A stretch of 64,000 bases of DNA from Saccharospirillum alexandrii (GTDB lineage Bacteria; Pseudomonadota; Gammaproteobacteria; Pseudomonadales; Natronospirillaceae), in contig NZ_RCIP01000006.1 in the NCBI RefSeq assembly GCF_004000275.1, positions 124,001 through 188,000 on the forward strand, given 5' to 3'. The position numbers and the translations under genes were made by a program. Below the pieces are notes generated by a model. It was not told where the DNA came from. It searched no databases and saw only the letters and a list, made by a program, of their open reading frames with translations. Positions 1 through 7,469 of this stretch are shown here, in pieces; within the stretch, counting starts at the first letter, position 1, and every line of letters begins with the position of its first letter.

Positions 1-83
1 GGGTTTCACCAGGATACTGTTGCTTCTTCTTTAAAAGGTTTCTTTCTTAAGGTTGGCTGCTTCTGGTATCTGTTTGGGCGATA

Positions 84-311
84 TCATTTACCGATTCTTA
101 AACAACCTGACTTTTTTCTTTCGGTGCCCCCGGAGTAAACCATCTCGCTACTCCTAAAACCAACTTGCCACCACAAATGGATGGAAGCCCAAGCCATCCA
201 CAGCCGGCTTACTTTGACAATCTGGTTGGTAGCTCGTTTTGACGAATCGGCATTGAATTCAGTTGATAACTGCCACTTAATAAGTGTGGCAGCATGCCCT
301 GGCATTACCAC
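84..311 (-). CDS. Doubtful small cassette ORF (75 aa)
   Basis: An ATG-initiated frame of 75 codons in the leftmost, partly visible cassette. I recognise no domain. The product is basic and rich in Trp, Ser and Lys, with no signal peptide or membrane segment. It has the orientation of all other cassette genes and ends before the window edge, but there is no clear ribosome binding site and its composition is not convincing. The cassette may carry another gene, or none. Otherwise I see nothing in bases 1-300. Confidence 0.25.
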   Translation of the reverse strand: MVMPGHAATLIKWQLSTEFNADSSKRATNQIVKVSRLWMAWASIHLWWQVGFRSSEMVYSGGTERKKSGCLRIGK

Positions 312-384
312 CTCTAGATGTGTTATCTAAAGGTGTCCACTAAAGTGGGTTAAGTTCACGTCGCCGTGCTTGCGTTTGTTATGG
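302..384 (-). repeat. attC site (probable, degenerate 5' arm)
   Basis: The right core GTTATGG (378-384) is clear and contains the TAA stop of the adjacent gene. A short hairpin CCACTAAAGTGG lies inside. The left core is only approximate (GCATTAC, 302-308). The stretch 'gtcgccgtgcttg' before the right core recurs in the attC sites near 9.0 and 9.55 kb. Confidence 0.4.
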
Positions 385-672
385 CCGCTGACCATGACTT
401 TCTCTCCATTCCTTTGCAGCACGCCTAGCTTCCTCATTCGTGGCAAAGCTCGGAATGTGCCTTGACTCGAACATCGACGGATTTCGAGAAATCTCTACTG
501 CCAGATTCTCAATAGCCTTATCACCGCTCGTAGCGTATTCCGATAATTCGTTGGTAGTCAGCTCTACGTCGCGCGTGTAAAGGCCCACGCTGCCACAAAG
601 GACGGAAAGTATGTAATTGTCGCCAGTTGAAAAAAGCATCCAGCGCCAGTTACTTTCGGCTACTACTTCCAC
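379..672 (-). CDS. Hypothetical integron cassette protein (97 aa)
   Basis: A small soluble protein with no domain I can name. It starts with a beta-rich, Trp-containing segment (ESNWRWMLFS) and ends in a charged helical tail. I chose the GTG at 672 because GGAGG lies five bases upstream; a TTG four codons earlier would overlap that Shine-Dalgarno sequence. The stop codon lies inside the right core of its own attC, as is common in cassettes. The wording of the N-terminus is like orphan cassette proteins I associate with marine gammaproteobacterial integrons, but I cannot assign a function. Confidence 0.65.
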   Translation of the reverse strand: MEVVAESNWRWMLFSTGDNYILSVLCGSVGLYTRDVELTTNELSEYATSGDKAIENLAVEISRNPSMFESRHIPSFATNEEARRAAKEWRESHGQRP

Positions 673-687
673 CTGACCCTCCAAAAC

Positions 688-765
688 CCTTTACGTCCAG
701 AATAAACAGTGCGAGAAACGAGCGTCCGTCGACCGCAGGAAGTGAATTTGATTGCTTTGTTATGT
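688..765 (-). repeat. attC site
   Basis: Right core GTTATGT (759-765) and a degenerate left core CCTTTAC (688-694). The interior, with 'acgagcgtcc' and 'cgaccgcagg', is shared with the sites at 6534-6611 and 8046-8123, defining one attC family in the array. Confidence 0.7.
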
Positions 766-1200
766 GGTGGTCCCATTTTGCACATACCTTTCCTGTGGGT
801 TAAAACAAGGCCAATGAACCGAAACATGGGTATACTCGGTATGCCATGAACCCTTTACAGGTGACTGTAATAAGCGTTTATAGGACTTCCCTTTTCTAGA
901 ATAAACGACAATCCGGTACTTGCCCGACAAGAAACCTTGCACTGCCTTATGGAAGCTCACAGTTACTTTGGATTCAGTGCATGGAGACCACTTGCCCCAG
1001 AAGTCATCAACGTTAAAGTGTAGCTCGTCCACATTTTGGAGATTTAATAGAACCTCGTGGTCCAGTCCATCCTGAACCGGGATGCTCAATTCTATCTCCG
1101 CATCCTCCGACGCTTCTTTAATTTCCATAGAGAGGTGAGGAAACTCACTTCTCAGGCTTTCAAAAATGTCTTTGGCGATGTCTAATGGAGCCATGCTCAT
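760..1200 (-). CDS. Hypothetical integron cassette protein (146 aa)
   Basis: A soluble, acidic-to-neutral protein whose N-terminus (MAPLDIAKDIFESLRSEFP) looks like an amphipathic helix, followed by alternating beta strands. I do not recognise the family. Two ATG codons two residues apart (1200 and 1194) can serve as start; neither has a strong ribosome binding site. The stop falls in the right core of the attC at 688-765. No clear attC separates it from the acetyltransferase gene on its upstream side, so the two may share one cassette. Confidence 0.6.
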   Translation of the reverse strand: MSMAPLDIAKDIFESLRSEFPHLSMEIKEASEDAEIELSIPVQDGLDHEVLLNLQNVDELHFNVDDFWGKWSPCTESKVTVSFHKAVQGFLSGKYRIVVYSRKGKSYKRLLQSPVKGSWHTEYTHVSVHWPCFNPQERYVQNGTTT

Positions 1201-1310
1201 ACTCGAACCACGGAGCGCAGGGGTTTACAGTATTTTTTTAGCCGCGAAGCGCTGGAGAAATTGTTCTACAAAAGCGACTTTTTAGCGGGATCTTCTCTTT
1301 GCCTCTCTTC

Positions 1311-1763
1311 CTATAGAGGCTTCCTGAAAAACACGCGATTGAATCCGTCGTCGCGCTTCCGGCCAACTTCGACGTACCCGAGTTTTGTATACATTGTGAT
1401 GTTTTCCGTCATTGCTTCATTCGTGTATAGCTCCACAGTCTTATACCCACCTTGCTTCGCGGTATTTTCGACATGCTCGATCAGCAGCTTCCCGATACCT
1501 CGACCGCTGCAGCCAGGCAGAACGGCAATACTCTCAAGCATAAATCGGATGCCTTCCGGATAGGCCACCACGTAGCCCACCAAGCCCGACTGGCTTGTAG
1601 CAACGGCGACACAACCCCTCGCGATCTGACTTCGAAAATCAGCACGCATAGGCGCAGGCTCTCTATCCATGCGTTGTACATACTTTACATAGGCTTGCTG
1701 AGCACACAGTTCGATATCTATCACGTCAGTTTCGATAGCTTCCCGGATTTGGACTGAAGACAT
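1311..1763 (-). CDS. GNAT-family N-acetyltransferase (cassette)
   Basis: A single GNAT domain covering the whole protein (about 150 aa). The acetyl-CoA binding motif A is visible as IAVLPGCSGRGIGKLL, followed by a helix and a strand-rich C-terminus (MYTKLGYVEVGRKR), the usual order for the family. Such enzymes transfer acetyl from acetyl-CoA to an amine on a small molecule, antibiotic or protein; the substrate cannot be read from sequence. The ATG at 1763 is preferred over a GTG four codons upstream; neither has a strong ribosome binding site. GNAT genes are frequent integron cargo. Confidence 0.8.
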   Translation of the reverse strand: MSSVQIREAIETDVIDIELCAQQAYVKYVQRMDREPAPMRADFRSQIARGCVAVATSQSGLVGYVVAYPEGIRFMLESIAVLPGCSGRGIGKLLIEHVENTAKQGGYKTVELYTNEAMTENITMYTKLGYVEVGRKRDDGFNRVFFRKPL

Positions 1764-1796
1764 TATTGAGGGCACCTTCGGTTGATCGGGTTTACC

Positions 1797-1856
1797 GTTT
1801 AACGTAAGGCTAGGCGACGCGTGTTGGCGCGTCTTTACTTGAGTGACTTGTTATGC
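1797..1856 (-). repeat. attC site
   Basis: Left core GTTTAAC (1797-1803) and right core GTTATGC (1850-1856), with partly complementary arms and the inner palindrome-like stretch gacgcgtgttggcgcgtc. The stop codon of the neighbouring membrane-protein gene lies inside it. Confidence 0.75.
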
Positions 1857-2238
1857 GCTGACGGTATACCGCTATATACCAAAATGACGCGGCACCTATA
1901 CAGCCTGAAAAACTACAAAACAATGCTTGCTGCAATAGATCGATATCTGAATCTTGGCCAAATGGCTTGAAAGCATAGATAAATGTAAAACCCGGAATTA
2001 AAGCTGCTAATAAATACCAAACTAAACTCTGATGCTTTAGCTGTCTTAGGGTAAAATGCACAGGAATCGCCCAAACAATAACAACGATGCACGCTACCAG
2101 GCTTGCTACACCAGCAATTACCAGAGATATTCGAAAGTCGGAATAATCAGATCCAACAGAATCAATCACAGAAACCAAAAACACTACCGTGAATACGAGT
2201 AAGACTGTCACTGCACTGGCCATAGATAAATGCTTCAT
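1810..2238 (-). CDS. Small membrane protein, four predicted TM helices (cassette)
   Basis: 142 residues with four hydrophobic segments at about 8-26, 40-60, 74-92 and 105-124. The last dozen residues are polar and encoded within the attC site, so the C-terminal tail is supplied by the recombination site. I recognise no family. It belongs to a set of five small integral membrane proteins in this array (also near 2.4, 7.2, 8.75 and 9.8 kb), which are unrelated in sequence as far as I can see. Start is an ATG next to the upstream attC. Confidence 0.65.
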   Translation of the reverse strand: MKHLSMASAVTVLLVFTVVFLVSVIDSVGSDYSDFRISLVIAGVASLVACIVVIVWAIPVHFTLRQLKHQSLVWYLLAALIPGFTFIYAFKPFGQDSDIDLLQQALFCSFSGCIGAASFWYIAVYRQRITSHSSKDAPTRVA

Positions 2239-2247
2239 GTTGGTTTA

Positions 2248-2296
2248 CGCATAACGCAAAGCTATGCTTCCTCCTTGCCAGAGTGCCTTGTTGAAA
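2248..2296 (-). repeat. attC site (short)
   Basis: Left core GCATAAC (2248-2254) and right core GTTGAAA (2290-2296). The arms aacgcaaagc and gccttgtt are partly complementary. It overlaps the 3' end of the gene at 2262-2636. Confidence 0.55.
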
Positions 2297-2636
2297 AATA
2301 CGGTAAGAATTGTTTGAACCACCAGATGAACACCAATATTACTACTAGATAGACCGTATAGCTAACAAAAAAGAGCCAACAAATTAGTAGCACCGGGAAA
2401 ATTGAATAATAGCGCTTGTCGAGATAAACTAATGTTGCCACCAAGAGAAAGTCGAAAGGAACCATAGAATAGAGAAAAGTAATTATTATTGGATAAGGTG
2501 ACTGACTCTGACCGAAATACGACAGCCAACCGGTATAGACATCTGGCAGTCCAGGAAGAATAATATAACCCGAGTACACGGCTATAACCCCAATAATGAA
2601 TGCAATTATTTTATGGATCTTGAGGTTGCGCACCAC
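2262..2636 (-). CDS. Small membrane protein (cassette)
   Basis: 124 residues, very hydrophobic, with three or four membrane-spanning stretches (about 9-28, 48-70, 77-110). Aromatic residues are abundant. No family recognised. Start is GTG at 2636 with AAGGA a few bases upstream; a second GTG follows immediately. The gene is AT-rich compared with the core chromosome, as are the neighbouring cassettes, which points to a foreign source. The stop lies inside the short attC. Confidence 0.6.
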   Translation of the reverse strand: MVRNLKIHKIIAFIIGVIAVYSGYIILPGLPDVYTGWLSYFGQSQSPYPIIITFLYSMVPFDFLLVATLVYLDKRYYSIFPVLLICWLFFVSYTVYLVVILVFIWWFKQFLPYFSTRHSGKEEA

Positions 2637-2658
2637 TCTTCCTTATGGCCTTATGACT

Positions 2659-2706
2659 ATTTAACGTCGCAATCATGTGCTCTTCGCGTGCATTGCTTTG
2701 TTAAAT
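2659..2706 (-). repeat. attC site
   Basis: Left core ATTTAAC (2659-2665) and right core GTTAAAT (2700-2706) are perfect inverse complements, and the complementarity continues inwards (gcaat against attgc). One of the clearest sites in the array. Confidence 0.75.
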
Positions 2707-3305
2707 TTTTTTTGCGCAACTACTGAGTAGATGTGCCAGCGCTGGTGGGTTCCTCCGGGCGCCGTGCCGGACTGACGGTGCTCATTGAATGAGATGACGT
2801 CAAAAGGCTTTAGCCATTGCCTTACCATATGCTCGGTCGCGACCAACACGTTCGGCCAAAAGGCACTTCGATCATACCCGGGATCTGCCATGGTATCTTC
2901 CGGACCCAGGAAAGAACCAACAAATATACCGCCTTGAAGTAATGCCGAGCAAATCTTCTCCCAAACGTCAGAGAACTCGTCTTGGGGGCAGAAAAACAGG
3001 CTAGCGTCAGCGACGACCAGAGATGCTCTAGGGTAATGGAATGTACTAAAGCTATCCTGTGACAGCAATACATTGTCATCTCCACTAAACCTGTTCTGGC
3101 ATCTCGCTATAGCTTCAGGCTCAATATCAAAGGCGTGTACGGTGAACCCATTGGCTCTCAAGAAAGCGATATCGCTTCCCGCTCCACAACCGCAATCGAT
3201 AGCAGTTCGGGGACCCTCAACGAGCAAAACGCCCCGTTTCAGATCTTCGCGAGTGCCCCTAAATTCTGTGGCCCCAAAGTATTTTGAAATCTCAGCCGAT
3301 GGCAT
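2673..3305 (-). CDS. SAM-dependent class I methyltransferase (cassette)
   Basis: 210 residues. Motif I of class I methyltransferases is clear (AIDCGCGAGSDIAFL, about residues 35-49), followed by the acidic end of strand 2 (VHAFDIEPEA), a motif near LVVADASLFF and the GGIFVGSFLG strand 5 region. The fold and length fit stand-alone small-molecule methyltransferases of the tellurite-resistance/TehB-like type; substrate unknown. It uses S-adenosylmethionine in the cytoplasm. The ATG at 3305 sits close to the upstream attC and the C-terminus runs into the downstream attC. Confidence 0.8.
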   Translation of the reverse strand: MPSAEISKYFGATEFRGTREDLKRGVLLVEGPRTAIDCGCGAGSDIAFLRANGFTVHAFDIEPEAIARCQNRFSGDDNVLLSQDSFSTFHYPRASLVVADASLFFCPQDEFSDVWEKICSALLQGGIFVGSFLGPEDTMADPGYDRSAFWPNVLVATEHMVRQWLKPFDVISFNEHRQSGTAPGGTHQRWHIYSVVAQKKFNKAMHAKST

Positions 3306-3319
3306 CTAACGGACCCTGA

Positions 3320-3376
3320 ATTTAACGTTTACAGCACGCGCGAGTTTACGAGTCGCAGTGCCTGTGATTGTTACTG
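3320..3376 (-). repeat. attC site
   Basis: Left core ATTTAAC (3320-3326), right core GTTACTG (3370-3376). The arms gtttacagcac and gtgcctgtgatt are largely complementary. The lost C-terminal part of the broken HIT gene ends within it. Confidence 0.65.
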
Positions 3377-3804
3377 GCTTCTCGGAATATTAAACAGAGG
3401 TTTTTCCTTTCAACTTCCGGCAGTCTGTAACTCGTATGCTTGTATAGTGAATCATTGTCTAGCCTACCTTTCACATGTATGTGGAAGTGCTAAACATCTT
3501 GATTTCCTGAAGGCTCATTGTGCTGCCAAAATATAGTGCCATCTACTTTAAATGCTGATCTCATCAGTAGAGCCACCCTCTTTACGAGTTCAATAGCATC
3601 TACCAGTATTTCATTTGGAATATCGTATAGATTCTCATAATGCGCTTTAGATACCACCAACAAAGTAGGGCCAGAACCTTCATTGCCATGAAGTCCCAAT
3701 ATGCACACACAGTGGTCTGTCTCAATCAAGACTTCTTTATCGCGTGCTTGCATATCCTTCAAAATATTGCAGAAAGGGCATGAGTAACTTATTGGTTCAT
3801 GCAT
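3346..3804 (-). pseudogene. HIT-family hydrolase gene interrupted by an amber codon
   Basis: The intact part (3490-3804, 104 codons) encodes the N-terminal two thirds of a HIT-family nucleotide hydrolase/transferase, including a CPFC motif near the N-terminus and the conserved NEPSGNQDV just before the active site. A TAG then stops translation at 3490-3492. In the same frame, directly after the stop, the sequence continues HFHIHVKGR, which is the catalytic histidine triad, followed by typical HIT C-terminal sequence (DNDSLY, PEVERKNL) up to a TAA at 3346-3348. In relatives the position of the stop is usually Trp (TGG), so one G-to-A change explains it. Without the triad the product should be inactive unless the amber codon is read through. 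Confidence 0.85.
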
Positions 3805-3813
3805 TTTAATACC

Positions 3814-3841
3814 AGTAACAGTTTATTATGCATTGTTGCGG
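3814..3841 (-). repeat. Possible short attC site
   Basis: AGTAAC (3814-3819) and GTTGCGG (3835-3841) flank TAACAGTTTATTATG-type sequence. The motif TAACAGTTTRTT recurs at 8561 and 10440, each time directly upstream of a cassette gene start, so it is probably part of a second attC family with a very short loop. Confidence 0.4.
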
Positions 3842-3845
3842 CGCA

Positions 3846-5225
3846 CTACACTATTAATGAGCATATAGATTGGAGCCATTGAAAAACTGTGTTGCCTGAA
3901 ACACCATATAATGTATTTTTTAGCATTTCCTCCAAGTCAGGTATTATTTCAGGAGCATTGTCTCTAATTACAACCAATGATTCTTTGATTTCTTTTTCAT
4001 CATCATCTTTAACACCTGAGTCAAGCTTGGCCTTTATATGTTCTAGTGCATCAACGACACTTTTAGAAAACCACGACCTTTCAATTAAATCATCAAGCAG
4101 TTTTTCATTTTGATTAATGCTCGCTTTTACCAGTCGGTCATTGCTTGTAATTGTTTTTGAAAGTAGTGCATTGTTGGAGTCTAGCTGCGATAGCTGGTTA
4201 GCCATCTGGCGTCGCATAAAGCTCACTTCCTCTTCAAGGGTACGAATTCGATCGGAGCTAGTTTGTTGAGTTAAAGTTAACATGCGTTGAGTTTGGCGCA
4301 CCTCCATCTTAGCTATCTCTAACTTATTTTCTAAAGCCATCACCTGTAGATCGTCATCAAACAAACTTTGAGCAGGCATTTTTTCTGCTACAACTAGAGC
4401 ATATTCCTCCAGTGTTTTTTCTATGATCTCTTTATCGCCATTTGGAGAATGTATATGTAGCCTTACAACTCCGTCGACTTGTTCAATTCTTATTTTAGCA
4501 TTAGATTCTGGGTGCTTTGCTTTCAGTACTTCACCGAAGTATGAAAGTATTCCAATGCCCGCTTGATAATGCTCTGGTGGGAATTCAATTGATTTTTCAA
4601 TAACATTCTTGTCTATATAGATAACACTCTCATCAGGAAGTATTTCTTCTACACTGAGGTCATCAAGCCTAGCCTGGGGAGAAAATCCAATAATTACGAA
4701 TGGAGCTGAATTTTTGATAGGGGATAGATCTTTTAATTGGGCACTGCATCGGCTCATCGTAAAAATAGGTCCATGATGACGTTCTTTTTCAAATATTGAA
4801 GTAATTTCATCCTCAGGGACTAACAATATTGATAGATCAGTTATTTGAGCTTCATGAAGTTTAGGGCCTTCAACAAAAAGCCAATTTGCAAAAGACGGCA
4901 TCCTGTCACTAGCCAAAAGACGAACAGAAACTGCATCTTTTAAGTTTTTTGCATAGAGGTATAGCCCACCTCTCTCAGCAGGTTTAACCCTGTAGTCATC
5001 CCAACCTTTTTCTCGAAGAAAATAGTCCATACAGTGTGTTAATGAATATGGCGTGATAGGCCTTTCTTCCTTATTTCGATTATAAGGACGAGTTATCTCA
5101 CCGTTAGTTAGGTTTTCTTGAGTGAAGTTTTCCAACGCAAAAAGGATGTCTTCATAGACATTAGGCTTTTTCAGCTGTAGATGTTCCCAGCCATCCAGAT
5201 AACCAATAATTCTACTTACGTACAT
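3846..5225 (-). CDS. Large cassette protein of unknown function with coiled coil (459 aa)
   Basis: By far the longest cassette gene. The N-terminal about 190 residues (start MYVSRIIGYLDGWEHLQL) have a pattern reminiscent of BglII-like PD-(D/E)XK proteins, but the expected acidic catalytic residues near KDAVSVRLLAS are not evident. A second compact alpha/beta domain follows (about 210-300, IEFPPEHYQAGIGILSYF to EEYALVVAEKMP), then a predicted coiled coil (about 300-365) and a helical C-terminus with a short hydrophobic end. The layout of sensor-like domain, linker and helical tail is what one sees in some bacterial immune effectors, but this is inference only. AT-rich; start ATG at 5225. Confidence 0.6.
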   Translation of the reverse strand: MYVSRIIGYLDGWEHLQLKKPNVYEDILFALENFTQENLTNGEITRPYNRNKEERPITPYSLTHCMDYFLREKGWDDYRVKPAERGGLYLYAKNLKDAVSVRLLASDRMPSFANWLFVEGPKLHEAQITDLSILLVPEDEITSIFEKERHHGPIFTMSRCSAQLKDLSPIKNSAPFVIIGFSPQARLDDLSVEEILPDESVIYIDKNVIEKSIEFPPEHYQAGIGILSYFGEVLKAKHPESNAKIRIEQVDGVVRLHIHSPNGDKEIIEKTLEEYALVVAEKMPAQSLFDDDLQVMALENKLEIAKMEVRQTQRMLTLTQQTSSDRIRTLEEEVSFMRRQMANQLSQLDSNNALLSKTITSNDRLVKASINQNEKLLDDLIERSWFSKSVVDALEHIKAKLDSGVKDDDEKEIKESLVVIRDNAPEIIPDLEEMLKNTLYGVSGNTVFQWLQSICSLIV

Positions 5226-5244
5226 TCGTGTTCCTTTTCATGAT

Positions 5245-5300
5245 GCATAACGCCATGCTCAGCCGCCGCTTTAGCGGTCGGCTGCAGCTACTGGTTATTT
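5245..5300 (-). repeat. attC site
   Basis: Left core GCATAAC (5245-5251), right core GTTATTT (5294-5300), and a strong inner hairpin (gccgccgctttagcggtcggc). The stop codon at 5288-5290 of the next gene is inside it. Confidence 0.85.
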
Positions 5301-5791
5301 TCCTCAAGATGCTGCTGAAGATTCCGGAGATATACCGTGTGGAAAGCAAAGGCCGATGTGATTGCGTATACACACTCATCTTCGAGGTCGACTCGGCCCA
5401 TAGCAGCCATGTTCTTTTTATGAATTTCACAGTTGTTCTTCATGTGATCTACGAAGTCTTGAATAGCTGTATTCAGCTTCTCTGACTCTAGCCCATGTGC
5501 GGCTTTGTTTCTGATGCTGTTTACCTTTGATAAAGCTGGCCAAAACCAATCATTTGGAGGGTTGGGCGCTATGGCCCTTACGAAAAAAAGCTTAGTGTGG
5601 AAATCGACCCTCGGGGCTTTGCTTGACTCAAGAACGGAGGGGTTTCGTACAAGCAGGCGCAACATCTCGTTCAATTTTTGCTCGAAAATAAAATGAGCAC
5701 GAATGATTTTCATCAGAAAGCTAGGTTCTTCCTGGAGGTGAGATTCGACCAGTGCTCGATCTTCTTGAGAATAACTTTCAAAGTCTTCCAT
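5288..5791 (-). CDS. HEPN-like small protein with R-x4-H motif (cassette)
   Basis: About 167 residues, all helical by composition. The segment VNSIRNKAAHGLE carries R-N-x-x-x-H, the R-x4-6-H motif of HEPN-superfamily proteins, many of which are RNases in toxin-antitoxin or anti-phage systems. Motif and helical context are visible; RNase activity is inference. No antitoxin-like partner (such as a minimal nucleotidyltransferase) lies next to it in the cassette. The ATG at 5791 is preferred; a GTG three codons upstream is also possible. The last residues (EENNQ) come from the attC site. Confidence 0.6.
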   Translation of the reverse strand: MEDFESYSQEDRALVESHLQEEPSFLMKIIRAHFIFEQKLNEMLRLLVRNPSVLESSKAPRVDFHTKLFFVRAIAPNPPNDWFWPALSKVNSIRNKAAHGLESEKLNTAIQDFVDHMKNNCEIHKKNMAAMGRVDLEDECVYAITSAFAFHTVYLRNLQQHLEENNQ

Positions 5792-5814
5792 GAGTCCCAC
5801 TCTCTAATTGAGGC

Positions 5815-5898
5815 AGATAACGCCGCCAGCACAGGCCGGAGCACGCAGTGCGGAGGTCCAGCCCACGCAGTGGGCGATTGTGCCTGGACTTGTTAAGG
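5815..5898 (-). repeat. attC site
   Basis: Left core AGATAAC (5815-5821) and right core GTTAAGG (5892-5898), with two inner palindromic stretches (gagcacgcagtgc and gcccacgcagtgggc). The right core supplies the TAA stop of the next gene. Confidence 0.8.
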
Positions 5899-6519
5899 GT
5901 ATATAGGCGATGTGTGTCCACTAGCCCAATGTGCCCCGTAAAAATCAAACAACCACAGGGAATGCCTGGGGTCATTTTCATAGATTATGTATTTGTAGGT
6001 CACTTGATTATCACCAAGTACAACCTCATTTAACAAATGAATGTTTGGAAGCATTTCCTCAGGAACACCATGTAGCCACTGCACTGATAAATTTGCATCA
6101 TTCGGTACTTGCGACCCTGAATGATGAAAATACAAACCTCTAATTGTTCTTTCAATAACAGCATCATGAGCGGCTGAGTTCCATAGTACACCAGTGCGTG
6201 TTTCCAAGTGGCCTTGATTATTTACGACTTCAGCCTCGGTTGATTCTCGGCGAATCGCAGTAAGTAAAGACTGGTTTCTTTCTAACGTTCGAACAGTCTT
6301 TTCCTGAAATAACCTTGTCGCTATTTCATTATTTCCGGCCGCCTGCATGCTAAGAAAAACTTTGAATAGATCATCATTATCTGATGCCCCATTATTGCAT
6401 TCAGGGCATGCAGGAACGGTAACCAGATTAGCTGGTCGAGGTCTAGGGAAAATAGCTTTTGGAGGAACATGATCTCTCGTAATTCCTTCACGTTCACCGC
6501 AAATTGCGCATATCGGCAT
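5893..6519 (-). CDS. HNH-type nuclease-like protein (cassette)
   Basis: 208 residues. The N-terminal 45 residues are a zinc-binding HNH-like motif: Cys4-x2-Cys7, the Asp16-His17 pair in TRDHVPPKAIFP, and Cys38-x2-Cys41-Asn-Asn (ACPECNNGASDN). This is the layout of small HNH proteins related to McrA-type nucleases. The remaining 160 residues are unassigned. A nuclease role in defence or mobility is plausible but unproven. The ATG at 6519 has GGAGA six bases upstream. Confidence 0.8.
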   Translation of the reverse strand: MPICAICGEREGITRDHVPPKAIFPRPRPANLVTVPACPECNNGASDNDDLFKVFLSMQAAGNNEIATRLFQEKTVRTLERNQSLLTAIRRESTEAEVVNNQGHLETRTGVLWNSAAHDAVIERTIRGLYFHHSGSQVPNDANLSVQWLHGVPEEMLPNIHLLNEVVLGDNQVTYKYIIYENDPRHSLWLFDFYGAHWASGHTSPIYP

Positions 6520-6533
6520 AGCTCTCCCTTACC

Positions 6534-6611
6534 CCTTAACGCCGTGCACAACGGCCGAGCGGTAGCGAGGTCCGGCGACCGCAGGGAGCGGATTGCTGCA
6601 CTTTGTTACAT
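6534..6611 (-). repeat. attC site
   Basis: Left core CCTTAAC (6534-6540), right core GTTACAT (6605-6611), with the family-A interior 'gcgaggtccggcgaccgcagggagcg' (only a 20-base part is needed to see the match to 8046-8123). Confidence 0.75.
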
Positions 6612-6615
6612 GCAT

Positions 6616-6993
6616 TTAATTTATTTTCCAAAGCTCTACCTCTTGTCCCTCTATGAACTCACCAGTTAATCCCGGCGAACTACCCACTTGACCGAAAGAA
6701 GCGTGGCTTAACTCATGATGATAGCGCACGTCCACTTTGTTTTGCGCGAACGTCAGTTCATAGGTTCCGTTAACCAGCTCGCAATATCCTTGGGAGACCA
6801 CAGTCTGATCCGTTCTAAGATCTCGTTCACCATACCAATAATCAGTATAGGTGAGTAGCACCCCGTCTTTGTCTATCTTCAGTACGAAGCTCCAATGCGT
6901 CTCACTGTGGCTCGTATACTCGCCATATATGTCTTCACACGACAGTGCATACGAAGAAAATAGAGCCATAAAGATGGTGACGATTCGAATCAT
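6616..6993 (-). CDS. Small exported protein (cassette)
   Basis: About 125 residues. The N-terminus MIRIVTIFMALFSSYALSC is a plausible Sec signal peptide with cleavage near Ala-Leu-Ser; the mature part is beta-rich (KIDKDGVLLTYTDYWYGE) with two Cys residues. It looks like a small periplasmic or secreted lipocalin-sized domain but I do not recognise the family. An earlier in-frame ATG at 7002 overlaps the upstream attC core; the internal ATG gives the better signal peptide. No good ribosome binding site precedes either. Confidence 0.6.
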   Translation of the reverse strand: MIRIVTIFMALFSSYALSCEDIYGEYTSHSETHWSFVLKIDKDGVLLTYTDYWYGERDLRTDQTVVSQGYCELVNGTYELTFAQNKVDVRYHHELSHASFGQVGSSPGLTGEFIEGQEVELWKIN

Positions 6994-7000
6994 AGGGATC

Positions 7001-7059
7001 ATGTAACGTGGAGCTAATTTGCGCCGCTTTTTGGCGTCGAATTAAGCGTTTTGTTAGCT
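7001..7059 (-). repeat. attC site
   Basis: Left core ATGTAAC (7001-7007), right core GTTAGCT (7053-7059); the arms gagctaattt and gaattaagcg are partly complementary. Contains the stop of the gene at 7014-7361. Confidence 0.75.
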
Positions 7060-7361
7060 GCAGGCCACGCATTCTTGAACCAGTATAATGGCATTGAAAT
7101 AGGGCCTACTAAAAACAGGGCTACGTACCAATTTTTCTTGCTAGATTGCGATAAATTCTGGTTCTTTTTCACCAAGTAACCGTAGCATGCAATGAGACAT
7201 AGTAGCCCACCTGTCTTGGCGTACCTAAAGACTTCGCCATAGAACCAGTCTTGCGACGTAACCCAATGGAACTGACTTGTGATAAAAATGATGTACGCCA
7301 ATGGTAATAGCGACGATACAAGCAATACAACCAAAAATACTTTCCTCACTGGACTCTCCAT
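7014..7361 (-). CDS. Small membrane protein, three TM helices (cassette)
   Basis: 115 residues with hydrophobic segments at about 8-29, 48-64 and 79-97, each followed by basic residues. The polar C-terminal tail (NSTPKSGAN) is encoded by the attC site. No family recognised. Start ATG at 7361 directly before the upstream attC core. Confidence 0.6.
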   Translation of the reverse strand: MESPVRKVFLVVLLVSSLLPLAYIIFITSQFHWVTSQDWFYGEVFRYAKTGGLLCLIACYGYLVKKNQNLSQSSKKNWYVALFLVGPISMPLYWFKNAWPAANKTLNSTPKSGAN

Positions 7362-7365
7362 GTAC

Positions 7366-7462
7366 AGCTAACGCTGCAAGCATGGGCTGGCAGAAGTGGC
7401 ACGTAATTGCGCAGGCAATTTAAGTGACGCTTTTGACAGTCCAATGCCTTGCCTTGTTATGT
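7366..7462 (-). repeat. attC site (long)
   Basis: Left core AGCTAAC (7366-7372), right core GTTATGT (7456-7462), with the inner palindrome attgcgcaggcaat. At 97 bp it is the longest attC in this array. Confidence 0.8.
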
Positions 7463-7469
7463 GCATACT

